DNA of 64,000 nucleotides from Caulobacter sp. X (GTDB lineage: Bacteria > Pseudomonadota > Alphaproteobacteria > Caulobacterales > Caulobacteraceae): contig NZ_PEGF01000001.1 of the NCBI RefSeq assembly GCF_002742635.1, positions 2,232,001 through 2,296,000 of the forward strand, given 5' to 3'. Positions within the stretch are counted from its first letter, which is position 1, and each line of letters starts with the position of its first letter. This document shows, in pieces, positions 1 to 7,945 of the stretch. The position numbers and the translations under genes are program-made. A model generated the notes under the pieces. It did not search any database. It saw only the letters and a program-made list of their open reading frames with translations, and was not told the origin of the DNA.

Positions 1-291
1 AAGGCCTTCGACGCCAGCGCGCCGATCAGCGCCATCCGCGTCATGGGCGAGCCATTGCCCGAAGCCGCCGTCACGCTGTCCGTCAACGGCGGCGAACGCC
101 AGCGCGGCCAGATCGGCGATATGATCTGGAGTGTCGCCGAAGTCATCGCCAAGGCCTCTTCGCTCTGGACCCTGGCGGCTGGCGATCTGATCTTCACCGG
201 CACGCCAGAAGGCGTCGCCGCCATCACGCGCGGCGATAGGGTGGTCGGCGAGATCGACGGCGTCGGCCGGCTGGAATTCATCCTCGTCTGA
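1..291 (+). CDS. Fumarylacetoacetate hydrolase (FAH) family protein, 3' part
   Basis: Only the last 96 residues are in the window; the gene begins upstream. The visible part is the conserved C-terminal end of the FAH fold, with DLIFTGTPEGV followed by a GDRVVGEIDGVGRLEF segment, the usual signature that closes the active-site barrel. Family members hydrolyse C-C bonds in beta-diketo acids (fumarylacetoacetate, fumarylpyruvate) or decarboxylate oxaloacetate. The stop lies 7 bp before a maleylacetoacetate isomerase gene, so a two-step isomerise-then-hydrolyse function in tyrosine or gentisate breakdown is the best inference. The metal-binding N-terminal part is outside the window, so the exact substrate cannot be judged. 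Confidence 0.85.
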   Translation, partial: KAFDASAPISAIRVMGEPLPEAAVTLSVNGGERQRGQIGDMIWSVAEVIAKASSLWTLAAGDLIFTGTPEGVAAITRGDRVVGEIDGVGRLEFILV

Positions 292-298
292 GGTCCCC

Positions 299-931
299 AT
301 GAAGCTCGTCCTGCACAGCGCCAAGCGCGCCAGCGCGCCCTATCGGGTTCGGATCGGCCTGAATCTCAAGGGCCTGGATTTCGAGCTGCGGCCGGTCGAT
401 CTGGTGACGAACGCGCACCAGACTGACGCCTACCGCACGCTCAACGCCCAAGCCCTGGTGCCCACGCTGGAGGTCGACGGGCGACCGCTGACCCAGAGCC
501 TGGCGATTCTGGAATGGCTGGACGAAGCGTTTCCGGAGCCCCGCTTGCTGCCGACCAATCCTTTCGACCGGGCTGCAGTGCGCGCCATGGCCGAGATCAT
601 CGCTTGCGACATCCATCCGCTGAACAACCTGCGCATCCTGCGGGCTTTGACGGCCCTGGAGATCGACGAGGCTCAGCGCAACGCATGGGTCACGCGATGG
701 ATCTCGGATGGCTTTTCCGCGTTGGAGCCGATGGTCGCCCGTCATGGCGGCGCTTTCGCCTTCGGCGACACGCCGGGTCTCGTGGATTGTCTTCTGGTTC
801 CGCAAGTGTTCAACGCCGGCCGCTTCAACGTCGACCTCTCGCCCTTCCCAGCGATCCAAGCCGCCGCCGCCCGCGCGGCGCGGCACCCGGCCATCGCGGC
901 CGCACACCCCGACCACCATCCGGAGCGCTAG
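299..931 (+). CDS. maiA: Maleylacetoacetate isomerase (zeta-class glutathione S-transferase)
   Basis: This 210-residue protein has the length and layout of zeta-class GSTs: an N-terminal thioredoxin-like domain (residues 1-80) with the ASAPYRVRIGLNLKG segment that corresponds to the SSxxxRVR glutathione site of MaiA proteins, the cis-proline strand LVPTLEVDG, and the QSLAILEWLDE motif, then an all-helical C-terminal domain. It would isomerise maleylacetoacetate (or maleylpyruvate) to the fumaryl form using glutathione. It starts 7 bp after the FAH-family gene and its TAG stop abuts the ATG of the carbonic anhydrase gene, so the three are probably co-transcribed. Maleylpyruvate isomerase is the main alternative. 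Confidence 0.85.
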   Translation: MKLVLHSAKRASAPYRVRIGLNLKGLDFELRPVDLVTNAHQTDAYRTLNAQALVPTLEVDGRPLTQSLAILEWLDEAFPEPRLLPTNPFDRAAVRAMAEIIACDIHPLNNLRILRALTALEIDEAQRNAWVTRWISDGFSALEPMVARHGGAFAFGDTPGLVDCLLVPQVFNAGRFNVDLSPFPAIQAAAARAARHPAIAAAHPDHHPER

Positions 932-1564
932 ATGCTTGAGGATCTGAAAGCCAAGAACGCCGCTTGGTCGAAGAGCAAGACCCAGGTCGATCCCGACTTT
1001 TTCAAGCGCCTCGAAGGCCAGCAAAGCCCGGAATACCTGTGGATCGGTTGCAGCGACAGCCGCGTGCCGGCCAACGAGATCGTCGGCCTGGACCCCGGCG
1101 AGCTGTTCGTCCACCGCAATGTCGCCAACCTGGCTCCGCCGCAGGACGCCAACTATCTGAGCGTGCTGCAGTTCGCGGTCGACGTGCTGAAGGTCAAGCA
1201 CATCATGGTCGTCGGCCACTACGGCTGCGGCGGCGTGGCGGCGGCGATCGATGGTCAGCGCCGCGGCCTCGTCGACCATTGGCTGCATCCGATCCGCGAA
1301 GTCTGCGCCGAGCACAAGCACGAGCTGGCGCAGATCCCGGACAAGCGCGCCATGCTGGATCGTTTGACCGAACTGAACGTCGCCCGCCAGGTCCGCAACG
1401 TCGCCGCCGACGTCTTCGTGCAGGACGCTTGGGCGCGCGGCCAGCAGCTGGCCGTGCACGGCTGGGTCTATTCGCTGCACGACGGCTTGGTCACCGACCT
1501 CGACATCGGCATCGCCAGCCTGGCCGACTATGAGCGCGTCGTCGCCGAGTCGATGGCCGGCTGA
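932..1564 (+). CDS. can: Beta-class carbonic anhydrase, cytoplasmic
   Basis: This 210-residue protein interconverts CO2 and bicarbonate. The zinc ligands of the beta class are visible: Cys40 in CSDSR, His96 and Cys99 in GHYGCGGV, with the Asp42-Arg44 dyad that gates the active site. The conserved ending around GWVYSLHDG is also present. There is no signal peptide, so it acts in the cytoplasm, supplying bicarbonate to carboxylases. The start codon follows directly on the stop of maiA, suggesting translational coupling. It faces a second, exported carbonic anhydrase gene 17 bp away. Confidence 0.95.
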   Translation: MLEDLKAKNAAWSKSKTQVDPDFFKRLEGQQSPEYLWIGCSDSRVPANEIVGLDPGELFVHRNVANLAPPQDANYLSVLQFAVDVLKVKHIMVVGHYGCGGVAAAIDGQRRGLVDHWLHPIREVCAEHKHELAQIPDKRAMLDRLTELNVARQVRNVAADVFVQDAWARGQQLAVHGWVYSLHDGLVTDLDIGIASLADYERVVAESMAG

Positions 1565-1581
1565 ACGCGGGGCCTTCGACG

Positions 1582-2403
1582 TCAGGCGTCGAAGGCGACC
1601 GTGCCCGTGCTGAGATCGTAGCAGGCCGAGACGATTTTCAAGCGCCCTTCCTCCAGCCGCTCGGCCAGAACGCCGTCAGACACTTTCAGACGGCGGGCGA
1701 TGTCGCGAACGTTCTGACGGATCGCGGCGTCCTGCAGGTCGGCCGGATGCTGCTCCTCGGCTTCGATCACCGCCGGCAGGATCGGCAGCACCATTTCATG
1801 CAGGGCGCCATGCAGCTCGGCGTGCTTGGTGGCGACGTCCACCGCCGCGCCCACGGCCCCGCACTTGGTGTGACCCAGGACGACGACCAGCGGCGCGCCC
1901 AGGTGTTCCACGGCATAGACGATCGAACCGAGACCTTCGCGGCTGACGGTCGAGCCGGCGACGCGGACCACGAAGAGTTCGCCCAGATTGCAGTCGAAGA
2001 TCAGTTCCGGCGCGGCGCGGCTGTCCGAGCATCCGATGATCACGGCGAACGGCTTCTGGCCCTTGGACAGCTCGGCCACGCGGGCCATCGAGGGCAGGGA
2101 GATGTTGGCGCCGCCTCGGGCGAAGATGGCGTTGCCCTGTTTCAGGCGACCGAGTGCCTCGTCCGGGCTGATGGCCATGTCAGCGGGCGCAGGCGCGTGA
2201 GCCGGCTCCGGCTCCATCGGCTTCACCGTCGCTAGCGCCTTGTCCAGCGCGGCTTTGTCGGTCGACTGGTGCTTGATCGCGCGCCGCGTGCGCCGGCCCT
2301 TTTTGGTCAGGAGACTGGGCGAGCCGCCTTCGCCCTCGGCGAAGGCCAGGGCCGGCGCCGCAACGCCGATGAGCGCGCCCAGCAGCAGTCGTCTCGAAAC
2401 CAT
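1582..2403 (-). CDS. Exported beta-class carbonic anhydrase
   Basis: This 273-residue protein starts with a probable Tat-type signal (SRRLLLGAL, then a hydrophobic stretch to about residue 22, cleavage near ALAFAEG). Residues 24-80 form a basic then proline/alanine-rich linker. The catalytic domain follows, with beta-carbonic anhydrase residues Cys125, Asp127, Arg129 (CSDSRA), His178 and Cys181 (GHTKCGAV). It should hydrate CO2 or dehydrate bicarbonate in the periplasm; the twin arginine would fit a protein that folds with zinc before export, though this is an inference. It is transcribed toward the cytoplasmic enzyme and is probably monocistronic. Confidence 0.9.
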   Translation of the reverse strand: MVSRRLLLGALIGVAAPALAFAEGEGGSPSLLTKKGRRTRRAIKHQSTDKAALDKALATVKPMEPEPAHAPAPADMAISPDEALGRLKQGNAIFARGGANISLPSMARVAELSKGQKPFAVIIGCSDSRAAPELIFDCNLGELFVVRVAGSTVSREGLGSIVYAVEHLGAPLVVVLGHTKCGAVGAAVDVATKHAELHGALHEMVLPILPAVIEAEEQHPADLQDAAIRQNVRDIARRLKVSDGVLAERLEEGRLKIVSACYDLSTGTVAFDA

Positions 2404-2475
2404 CTCGTCCCCCGACGTCGATCAATGTCGGAGAACAGCTAGACCAGAACGGCTCTAAGGAACGTTAACCGCGCC

Positions 2476-2949
2476 CTACAGCGGCAATTCAACGCGCTTG
2501 ACCACCGTGCGCATCGCGATGCTGGAGCTGACCCGGACGACCCCGGGAATACGGGTCAGCTCCTGCGCATGGACCCGTTCAAGATCGTCCACGTCCCGAA
2601 CCACCAGCCGCAGCAGATAATCCGACCCGCCGGTCATCAGGTAGCATTCGGCGACTTCGCGCACGCTCGCTATGGCCTTCTCGAACGCGCTCAGCGCCGA
2701 CTCCGCCTGGGACGACAGCGTCACGGTCACGAAGACGCTGAGCGGCAGGCCGACCGCGCGCTCGTCGATCACGGCGGCGTATCGACTGATCACCCCGGAC
2801 TCTTCCAAGGCCCTGACCCGACGCAGACAGGCGGACTCGGATAGATTCACCGCCTCGCCCATTTCCACATAGCTGGCTCTCCCCCGCCTCTGCAGCAGGT
2901 TGAGGAGCTTCCGGTCAAAACCATCGAGATTGGCGGCGGGTTTCGTCAT
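2476..2949 (-). CDS. Lrp/AsnC family transcriptional regulator
   Basis: This 157-residue protein has the two-part Lrp layout: an N-terminal helix-turn-helix (residues about 8-65, LDGFDRKLLNLLQRRGR and LSESACLRRVRALEESG) and a C-terminal RAM ligand-binding domain ending in the strand MRTVVKRVELPL. It is divergent from alanine dehydrogenase, with about 120 bp between their starts, so it probably senses an amino acid (alanine is likely) and controls that gene and itself. A 13-bp inverted repeat at 2966-2978 lies in the shared promoter region. Confidence 0.93.
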   Translation of the reverse strand: MTKPAANLDGFDRKLLNLLQRRGRASYVEMGEAVNLSESACLRRVRALEESGVISRYAAVIDERAVGLPLSVFVTVTLSSQAESALSAFEKAIASVREVAECYLMTGGSDYLLRLVVRDVDDLERVHAQELTRIPGVVRVSSSIAMRTVVKRVELPL

Positions 2950-2965
2950 GCTTCGCCCATCCGGC

Positions 2966-2978
2966 GCAGGAATCCTGC
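2966..2978. promoter_or_regulatory. Inverted repeat between lrp-like gene and ald
   Basis: GCAGGA-A-TCCTGC is a perfect 6+1+6 inverted repeat in the divergent promoter region, 17 bp upstream of the regulator start. Lrp/AsnC proteins usually bind imperfect palindromes of about 13-15 bp, so this is a candidate operator. Binding is an inference only. Confidence 0.35.
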
Positions 2979-3067
2979 ATCAATATAGCGCCGAAGCACG
3001 AAATCACCAAGGAAACTGCGCGGTCCGAAGAGCAGAATTCCAGGAAAGCGCTTTTGGAGGAAGCATC

Positions 3068-4180
3068 ATGCGGGTTGGCGTCCCATCAGAGATCAAACCG
3101 GGCGAGCACCGGGTCGGCCTGACGCCGACGGCCGTCCGTGAATATGTCGGCCACGGCCATACCGTGCTGGTCCAGTCGGGCGCCGGCCTCGGCGCCGGCT
3201 ACGCCGACGAGGCCTATGTGAAGGCCGGCGCGACCATCGCCCCCGACGCCGCGGCGGTGTTCGCGGGCGCTGACATGATCGTGAAGGTCAAGGAACCGCA
3301 AAAGGTCGAGTGGGAAAAGCTCGAACCGCGCCACATCCTCTTCACCTACCTGCACCTGGCGCCCGATCCGGCTCAGACCGAGGGCCTGCTGAACAGCGGC
3401 TGCGCGGCCATCGCCTACGAGACCGTCACCGACGCGCGCGGGGGCCTGCCGCTGCTGGCGCCGATGTCGGAAGTCGCCGGGCGGATCGCCGTCTTCTCGG
3501 CGGCCGAAACCCTGCTGAAGCACAATGGCGGCATGGGCCTGCTGCTCAGCGGCGTACCGGGCGTGCCCCCAGCGCGCGTGGCCGTCCTGGGCGGCGGCGT
3601 CGTGGGCAGCAACGCCGCCCGCATGGCCGCGGGCCTGGGCGCCGAGGTCGTGGTGCTGGAGCGCTCGATCCCGCGCATGCGCGAGTTGGACGACCTCTAT
3701 CAAGGCCGCATCCTGACCCGCTACTCGACCTTCGCCGCCGTCGAGGACGAGATCCTCAAGGCCGACGTCGTGATCGGCGCGGTGCTGACCGCCGGCGCGG
3801 CCGCGCCGAAACTGGTGCGCCGCGAGCACCTGAAGCAAATGAAGCCAGGCTCGGTGCTGGTCGACGTCTCGATCGACCAAGGCGGCTGCTTCGAGACCAG
3901 CAAGCCCACGACCCACGCCCAGCCCACCTATGTGGTCGACGGCGTCGTGCACTACTGCGTGGCCAACATGCCGGGCGCCGCGCCGCGCACCTCGTCCGAA
4001 GCCCTGGGCAACGCCACCCTGCCGTTCGGTCTGGCGCTGGCCGACAAGGGCCTCGACGCGCTGAAGGCCAATGTCCACCTGGCGCGCGGCCTCAACGTGC
4101 TGAAGGGAGAGCTGACTCACCCGGCCGTCGCCGAGGCGCTGGGCAAGACGTCGATCGACCCCTACGGGGCCTGGAAGTAG
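3068..4180 (+). CDS. ald: Alanine dehydrogenase
   Basis: This 370-residue enzyme reversibly converts L-alanine and NAD+ to pyruvate, ammonium and NADH. The start was chosen at 3068 because a GGAGG ribosome site lies 7 bp before it and the family begins MRVGVPSEIKPGEHRVGLTP; an in-frame extension to 2900 would add unrelated residues and overlap the regulator. The N-terminal catalytic domain has LFTYLHLAPD; the Rossmann NAD site is VAVLGGGVVGSNAARMAAGLGA (glycine-rich turn GGGVVG). The ending DVSIDQGGCFETSKPTTHAQP is typical. The divergent Lrp-type gene is the likely regulator. Confidence 0.97.
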   Translation: MRVGVPSEIKPGEHRVGLTPTAVREYVGHGHTVLVQSGAGLGAGYADEAYVKAGATIAPDAAAVFAGADMIVKVKEPQKVEWEKLEPRHILFTYLHLAPDPAQTEGLLNSGCAAIAYETVTDARGGLPLLAPMSEVAGRIAVFSAAETLLKHNGGMGLLLSGVPGVPPARVAVLGGGVVGSNAARMAAGLGAEVVVLERSIPRMRELDDLYQGRILTRYSTFAAVEDEILKADVVIGAVLTAGAAAPKLVRREHLKQMKPGSVLVDVSIDQGGCFETSKPTTHAQPTYVVDGVVHYCVANMPGAAPRTSSEALGNATLPFGLALADKGLDALKANVHLARGLNVLKGELTHPAVAEALGKTSIDPYGAWK

Positions 4181-4192
4181 TTCGAAGAACGT

Positions 4193-4214
4193 CTCCCCGG
4201 CTCAGGCCGGGGAG
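4193..4214. terminator. Hairpin between convergent genes
   Basis: A perfect 9-bp GC stem (CTCCCCGGC / GCCGGGGAG) with a 4-nt loop lies 12 bp after the ald stop and just before the stop of the facing SpsF-like gene. There is no clear U-run on either side, so it is a terminator-like hairpin that could serve both genes. Confidence 0.5.
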
Positions 4215-4217
4215 CGA

Positions 4218-4922
4218 TCACGCCGCGAAGCGGGCGATGTCCTGGCGGCTGCCGATCATGTCCAGCACGTCGTTCATCCGGAAGCCCGGATCGACGGGAT
4301 GCAGGGCGTCGTAGACCGAGCGGGCGAAGGCCAGGTCGGCGGCCGTCTTGACCCGCCAGTCGAGGCGCGACCAATCGCGGGGTGCGGTGAGGTGCGCCTG
4401 GCTCCAGCGGCCGGGCTGATTGCGGATTGCAGCGGTGGGCGAGATGCGCGCCATCGGATCACGCTCCTCGGCCGCGGCCGCTTGCAGTGCGCCAGCCTTG
4501 ATCACCTCGACCTCGAGACCGGCCGGATAGGTGCGCTGGACGCGGTTGGACGTGTAGTCCGCGCCGCTGGCCAGGGCTAGGCGGATGGCCTCGTCGATGA
4601 CGCCCGGATCCACGAACGGCGCATCGCCCTTCAGACGAACCACGTGGCTGACCGAACTGATCGTCTCGGCGCAGCGGGCGATGCGCGCCAGGATATCCGC
4701 GCCCGCCCCGCGATGGACCGTGTAGCCGCGCGACACCAGAAAGCCCGCCAGGGCGTCATCGACGGTGTCGGCGCTGGTCGCGACAATGATCTTGGAAAGG
4801 CAGCGCGCGCCGCGCAGGCGCTCCAGCTGGCGGATGATCATCGGCTCGCCGCGAAGCGTGGCCATCGACTTGCCCGGCAGTCGAGTGGACCCCATGCGGG
4901 CCTGCAGCACGGCGAGGATCAT
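4218..4922 (-). CDS. SpsF/NeuA-like cytidylyltransferase family protein
   Basis: This 234-residue protein begins MILAVLQARMGSTRLPGKSM, the nucleotide-binding loop typical of SpsF-type (spore coat polysaccharide) and CMP-KDO/CMP-sialate synthetase-like enzymes, and carries the metal/sugar site VRLKGDAPFVDPGVID. Such enzymes transfer CMP to an acidic or unusual sugar for surface glycans or flagellin glycosylation. The C-terminal part (DWRVKTAADLAFARSVYDAL) matches the SpsF pattern where the protein reads as an IspD/CMP-KDO-like domain with a helical tail. It lies 183 bp downstream of a same-strand aldo/keto reductase-like gene, a partnership seen in polysaccharide clusters. The sugar substrate is not identifiable here. 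Confidence 0.8.
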   Translation of the reverse strand: MILAVLQARMGSTRLPGKSMATLRGEPMIIRQLERLRGARCLSKIIVATSADTVDDALAGFLVSRGYTVHRGAGADILARIARCAETISSVSHVVRLKGDAPFVDPGVIDEAIRLALASGADYTSNRVQRTYPAGLEVEVIKAGALQAAAAEERDPMARISPTAAIRNQPGRWSQAHLTAPRDWSRLDWRVKTAADLAFARSVYDALHPVDPGFRMNDVLDMIGSRQDIARFAA

Positions 4923-5105
4923 GTCGCGTCTCTCCCTCAGTTGGGATCAAGCTAGGCTGGAAGTCTTAAAATCCGAGTGAACCATAGGGTTAATAGGCGT
5001 TGACGGTCTTCGGCCGGAGATCGCGTCCGCGACCTTCGACGGGATCATTGTCCGAAGTGATTCTAGGAACGCGCCAGAGAAACCGGCGCGTCGGCGAGAC
5101 CTCTG

Positions 5106-5981
5106 TCAGGCGACCCAACGTCGCGGGTCGAGCGCGACCGGATCGTCGATCGCCATCTCGTCCCAATCCAGATCCGGCGGCGGGCTCGAGGCCGCGGCCA
5201 CCACCGCCGACAGTTCGGCGGCCGAGTTGACGCCCACCAGGACGGCGGAGCCTTCCGGACGCGAGAGCGCGAAGCCCAGCGCCGCCTGAAGCGGATCCGA
5301 GCGGCCTTCGGCGATCATGCGGCGCACGCGCGACAGACGCCCAGAGGCGCCCTTCAGCTGGGCCGGCACGCGATCGGGCGGCAGGAACAGCAGGCCATTG
5401 AGGAAGATCGAGCGCAGGTGCACCTCGACCCCCATGCCGGCGATACGCTGCAGCGAACCGTCGGCCAGCAGGCGCTGGTCAAGCAGACTGGCGGGCGCCT
5501 GCAGGATATCGGGCTTGAAGCGCTTGGCGACGCCGACCGGATCGTCGGACGCGTGGGCGGCGACGCCGATCTTGGCGAACAAGCCCTGGTCCTTCATGCG
5601 CTGGAGACGCTCCCAGAGCGCCGGACCATGCGCGCCGAACAGTTCCGACGGCGAATGAACGATGATGGCGTCCGCGCGCTCAACGCCCAGGCGGCGCAGC
5701 GTGGCGCGAGCCTCGGCCTCGACATAGTCCGGGCCGCGATCGGCGCGACCGGCGGCCAGGGTGACGCGGAACGGCGTCGGACGCGGCAGGAGCTCGCCGA
5801 GAATGGTTTCGGCGCGGCCAAACAGGCCGGAGGCGTCCAGCACGGACAGACGGGCGCGGGCGGCGATATTCAGAATCTCGCGGGTCTCGACTTCGGGCGA
5901 GCGGCCGCGCGGCGCGGAACCGCTGCCGTCGAGGCCGAACTGCGCGGCCGCGAGACCCAATTTTGAGACCGAAATGGACAT
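5106..5981 (-). CDS. Aldo/keto reductase-like protein, catalytic residues degenerate
   Basis: This 291-residue protein follows the aldo/keto reductase barrel: MSISVSKLGLAAAQFG at the start, the LDASGLFGRAETILGELL segment (residues 48-65), IIVHSPSEL (His109), and the NADP-binding end ALSRPEGSAVLVGVNSAAEL. Asp49 and His109 of the catalytic tetrad are kept, but the Tyr of the DxxxxYG motif is Phe54 and the Lys of the usual TKxG strand appears to be Leu75. Reductase activity is therefore doubtful. The start at 5981 was chosen because upstream residues do not fit the family and would run into the divergent XdhC gene. It precedes the SpsF-like gene on the same strand and may act with it in sugar modification. 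Confidence 0.78.
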   Translation of the reverse strand: MSISVSKLGLAAAQFGLDGSGSAPRGRSPEVETREILNIAARARLSVLDASGLFGRAETILGELLPRPTPFRVTLAAGRADRGPDYVEAEARATLRRLGVERADAIIVHSPSELFGAHGPALWERLQRMKDQGLFAKIGVAAHASDDPVGVAKRFKPDILQAPASLLDQRLLADGSLQRIAGMGVEVHLRSIFLNGLLFLPPDRVPAQLKGASGRLSRVRRMIAEGRSDPLQAALGFALSRPEGSAVLVGVNSAAELSAVVAAASSPPPDLDWDEMAIDDPVALDPRRWVA

Positions 5982-6072
5982 GCCATCCGTGCGGGAAATC
6001 ACTAATCGAAGACCGACGCTACGCGCCAAGGTTTGAACATCAGGTTTCTGGAACCTTGCCGAGGGGTTAAAG

Positions 6073-7056
6073 TTGGTCCCAATGATGAACCATCGCTCCG
6101 ATGCGGATTGGCCGACGCACGGCATGGCCGATGACGCCCGTCCGGCCCTGTCCGACGCGCTTTCGCGAGGCCCGGCGGTCCTGGCGACGATCGTTTCGCT
6201 GGGCGGCGGCGGCCCCCGTCCGATCGGGACGCAGATGGTGTTTGGCGCGCAAATCGTTTCCGGCTTCCTGTCCGGCGGCTGCATCGAGGCCGACGTCGAA
6301 GGGCATGCACAGGCGTGTCTCTTGGATGGACAGCCTCGCCGCCTGGTCTATGGCGAGGACAGTCCTTGGCCGGATATCCGCCTGCTGTGCGGGGCGCGGA
6401 TTGAAGTCCTGATCGAACGGATCATGCCGGATGACCCGGCCGTGCTGACTCTCCTCGATCTGGCCCAGCGGAGGCTCCCAGCCTTTTGGGTCAGCGACGG
6501 CGCGCGCCGCCTCTGCGCCGAGGAGCCGCAAGCGATTTGGCCGGGCGCCTTCGAGCGCGCTTACGATCCCCCGCCGCGCTTGATCGTCGTTGGCGCCGAT
6601 CCGACGGCCCTTGCTGTCGCGAGCCTGGGCGCTCAATCGGGATTCGAGACCACGCTGATCAGACCGAAAGGTCCTTCCACGCCGCCGCCGCTCGCCGGCG
6701 TGGCCTATCGTCGCGACAGCGTCGAGACGGCCTTGGCCGACATCGGCCTGGACGCTTGGACGGCGGTCGCGGCCTGCGGCCACGAGCCTGAACAGGATCA
6801 TGCGGCCTTGAAGGCGGCCTTGCCCTCGGATGCGCCCTATGTGGGCCTGCTCGGCGCCCGGCGTCGGCTCCCCGAGCGCCTCGCGCGTCTCAGGTCCGAA
6901 GGCCTTTCGGATCGCGAGCTCGCCAAGCTGCGCGCGCCGATCGGCCTCGACCTGGGCGGCAAGGCGCCGTTCGAGGTGGCGGTGGCGGTGATCGGCGAGG
7001 TGATGGCCGCGCGCCACGGCCAACCGGTCCTGGCGCGACGGCCCGCGGACGCCTAG
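6073..7056 (+). CDS. XdhC family protein (molybdenum cofactor insertion)
   Basis: This 327-residue protein belongs to the XdhC/CoxI family, which binds and sulfurates molybdenum cofactor before insertion into xanthine dehydrogenase or CO dehydrogenase-type enzymes. The N-terminal XdhC/CoxI segment shows ATIVSLGGGGPRPIGTQM and GGCIEADVEGHA; the C-terminal Rossmann-like half has RLIVVGADPTALAVASLGAQ and ends with the APIGLDLGGKAPFEVAVAVIGEVMA motif that marks XdhC C-termini. No xdhA, xdhB or cox structural genes are in the window, so its client is elsewhere. Starts at 6073 or 6082/6085 are all possible. It faces the creatininase-family gene end to end, overlapping by 4 bp. Confidence 0.85.
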   Translation: MVPMMNHRSDADWPTHGMADDARPALSDALSRGPAVLATIVSLGGGGPRPIGTQMVFGAQIVSGFLSGGCIEADVEGHAQACLLDGQPRRLVYGEDSPWPDIRLLCGARIEVLIERIMPDDPAVLTLLDLAQRRLPAFWVSDGARRLCAEEPQAIWPGAFERAYDPPPRLIVVGADPTALAVASLGAQSGFETTLIRPKGPSTPPPLAGVAYRRDSVETALADIGLDAWTAVAACGHEPEQDHAALKAALPSDAPYVGLLGARRRLPERLARLRSEGLSDRELAKLRAPIGLDLGGKAPFEVAVAVIGEVMAARHGQPVLARRPADA

Positions 7057-7805
7057 GCGGGGGTGGCCTCGGCCGAGAAGGCCGCGAGGTCCTCGATCAG
7101 CGACCTGGCGGCCAGGTCCACCAGCGCGCCGCCCTTCTCCGGCGTCGCCTGGGCCGGGTCCGAGCCCATGCGGCCATCGGCGTAGCGCGCGCGGAAATCC
7201 AGCGCTTCGCGGATCGGTCCCGTCGGCGCGATCTTGGGCTCATAGGCGACCGTCTTGATCGTCTCTGGGTAGGCCCACTGGGTCACGGCGATCTCGGACG
7301 GCGTCGCATGGCTGCCGTGGCCGGTCGGAAACTGGCTGTTGGCCAAGGCGTTGACGCCAGCCAGGTCCCACCAGTTCTTCAGTTTCAGCGCGAACGGCGC
7401 GCGCTCCTTGCGGAAGCTGTACTCAGCGTAGATCTCGGAGAAGGCGGCCTCGATCGAGGCGACATTGCCCCCATGGCCGTTCAGGAAATAGATCCGCTTG
7501 AAGCCATGAGCGCCCAGCGACCGCACCCAGTCGCCGATCGCGGCGATGAAAGTCGATGGCCGCAGGAAGATGGTGCCCGGAAAGGCCAGGTGATGCTGGG
7601 CCATGCCGATATTGAAGGTCGGCGCCACCAGCACCTTGTCGGCGCGCTTGTGCGCTTCGTGGGCGATGATCTCGGGGCACAGCCAGTCGGTGCCCAAAAG
7701 GCCTGTCGGACCATGCTGCTCGTTGGAGCCGATCGGCACCACCACCGTCTGGTTCGTCTTCAGATAGGCCTCGATCTCGGCCCAGGTGGACAGTGCGAGC
7801 AGCAT
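7053..7805 (-). CDS. Creatininase family amidohydrolase
   Basis: This 250-residue protein has the metal-binding signatures of the creatininase fold: VVVPIGSNEQHGPTGLLGTD (Glu, His and Asp ligands near residues 28-40), FNIGMAQHHLAFPGTI and YFLNGHGGNV, then GHGSHATPSEIA. Relatives hydrolyse creatinine, formamide intermediates of riboflavin/F420 synthesis (ArfB) or the mycofactocin peptide (MftE); which applies here cannot be told. The start at 7805 is supported by an AGGAG ribosome site 6 bp upstream. It is divergent from an AcoR-like regulator with a 140-bp spacer holding a near-palindrome, so the regulator may control it. Confidence 0.85.
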   Translation of the reverse strand: MLLALSTWAEIEAYLKTNQTVVVPIGSNEQHGPTGLLGTDWLCPEIIAHEAHKRADKVLVAPTFNIGMAQHHLAFPGTIFLRPSTFIAAIGDWVRSLGAHGFKRIYFLNGHGGNVASIEAAFSEIYAEYSFRKERAPFALKLKNWWDLAGVNALANSQFPTGHGSHATPSEIAVTQWAYPETIKTVAYEPKIAPTGPIREALDFRARYADGRMGSDPAQATPEKGGALVDLAARSLIEDLAAFSAEATPA

Positions 7806-7881
7806 GGGGAACTCCTGAGAAACCTCGCGTCCGTTTAAGCCCAAAGCGGGGTGACCACACGTAAAATCCCGTATTGCGTCA

Positions 7882-7905
7882 TCAGCTGACGTCACGTCAT
7901 GCTGA
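7882..7905. promoter_or_regulatory. Near-palindrome in divergent promoter region
   Basis: The arms TCAGCTGACG (7882-7891) and CGTCA-T-GCTGA (7895-7905) are inverted copies apart from one inserted base. The site lies between the divergent creatininase-family and AcoR-like genes, about 40 bp before the regulator start. It is a plausible operator, but no protein can be assigned to it. Confidence 0.35.
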
Positions 7906-7945
7906 GGGTCTGGATGGGGGGACACTCATCCGCGGAGGAAACGCT

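Noticed and set aside
5069..5091. 7-bp hairpin after the aldo/keto reductase-like gene
   Set aside because: Stem is short with a 9-nt loop and no U-run; too weak to call a terminator.
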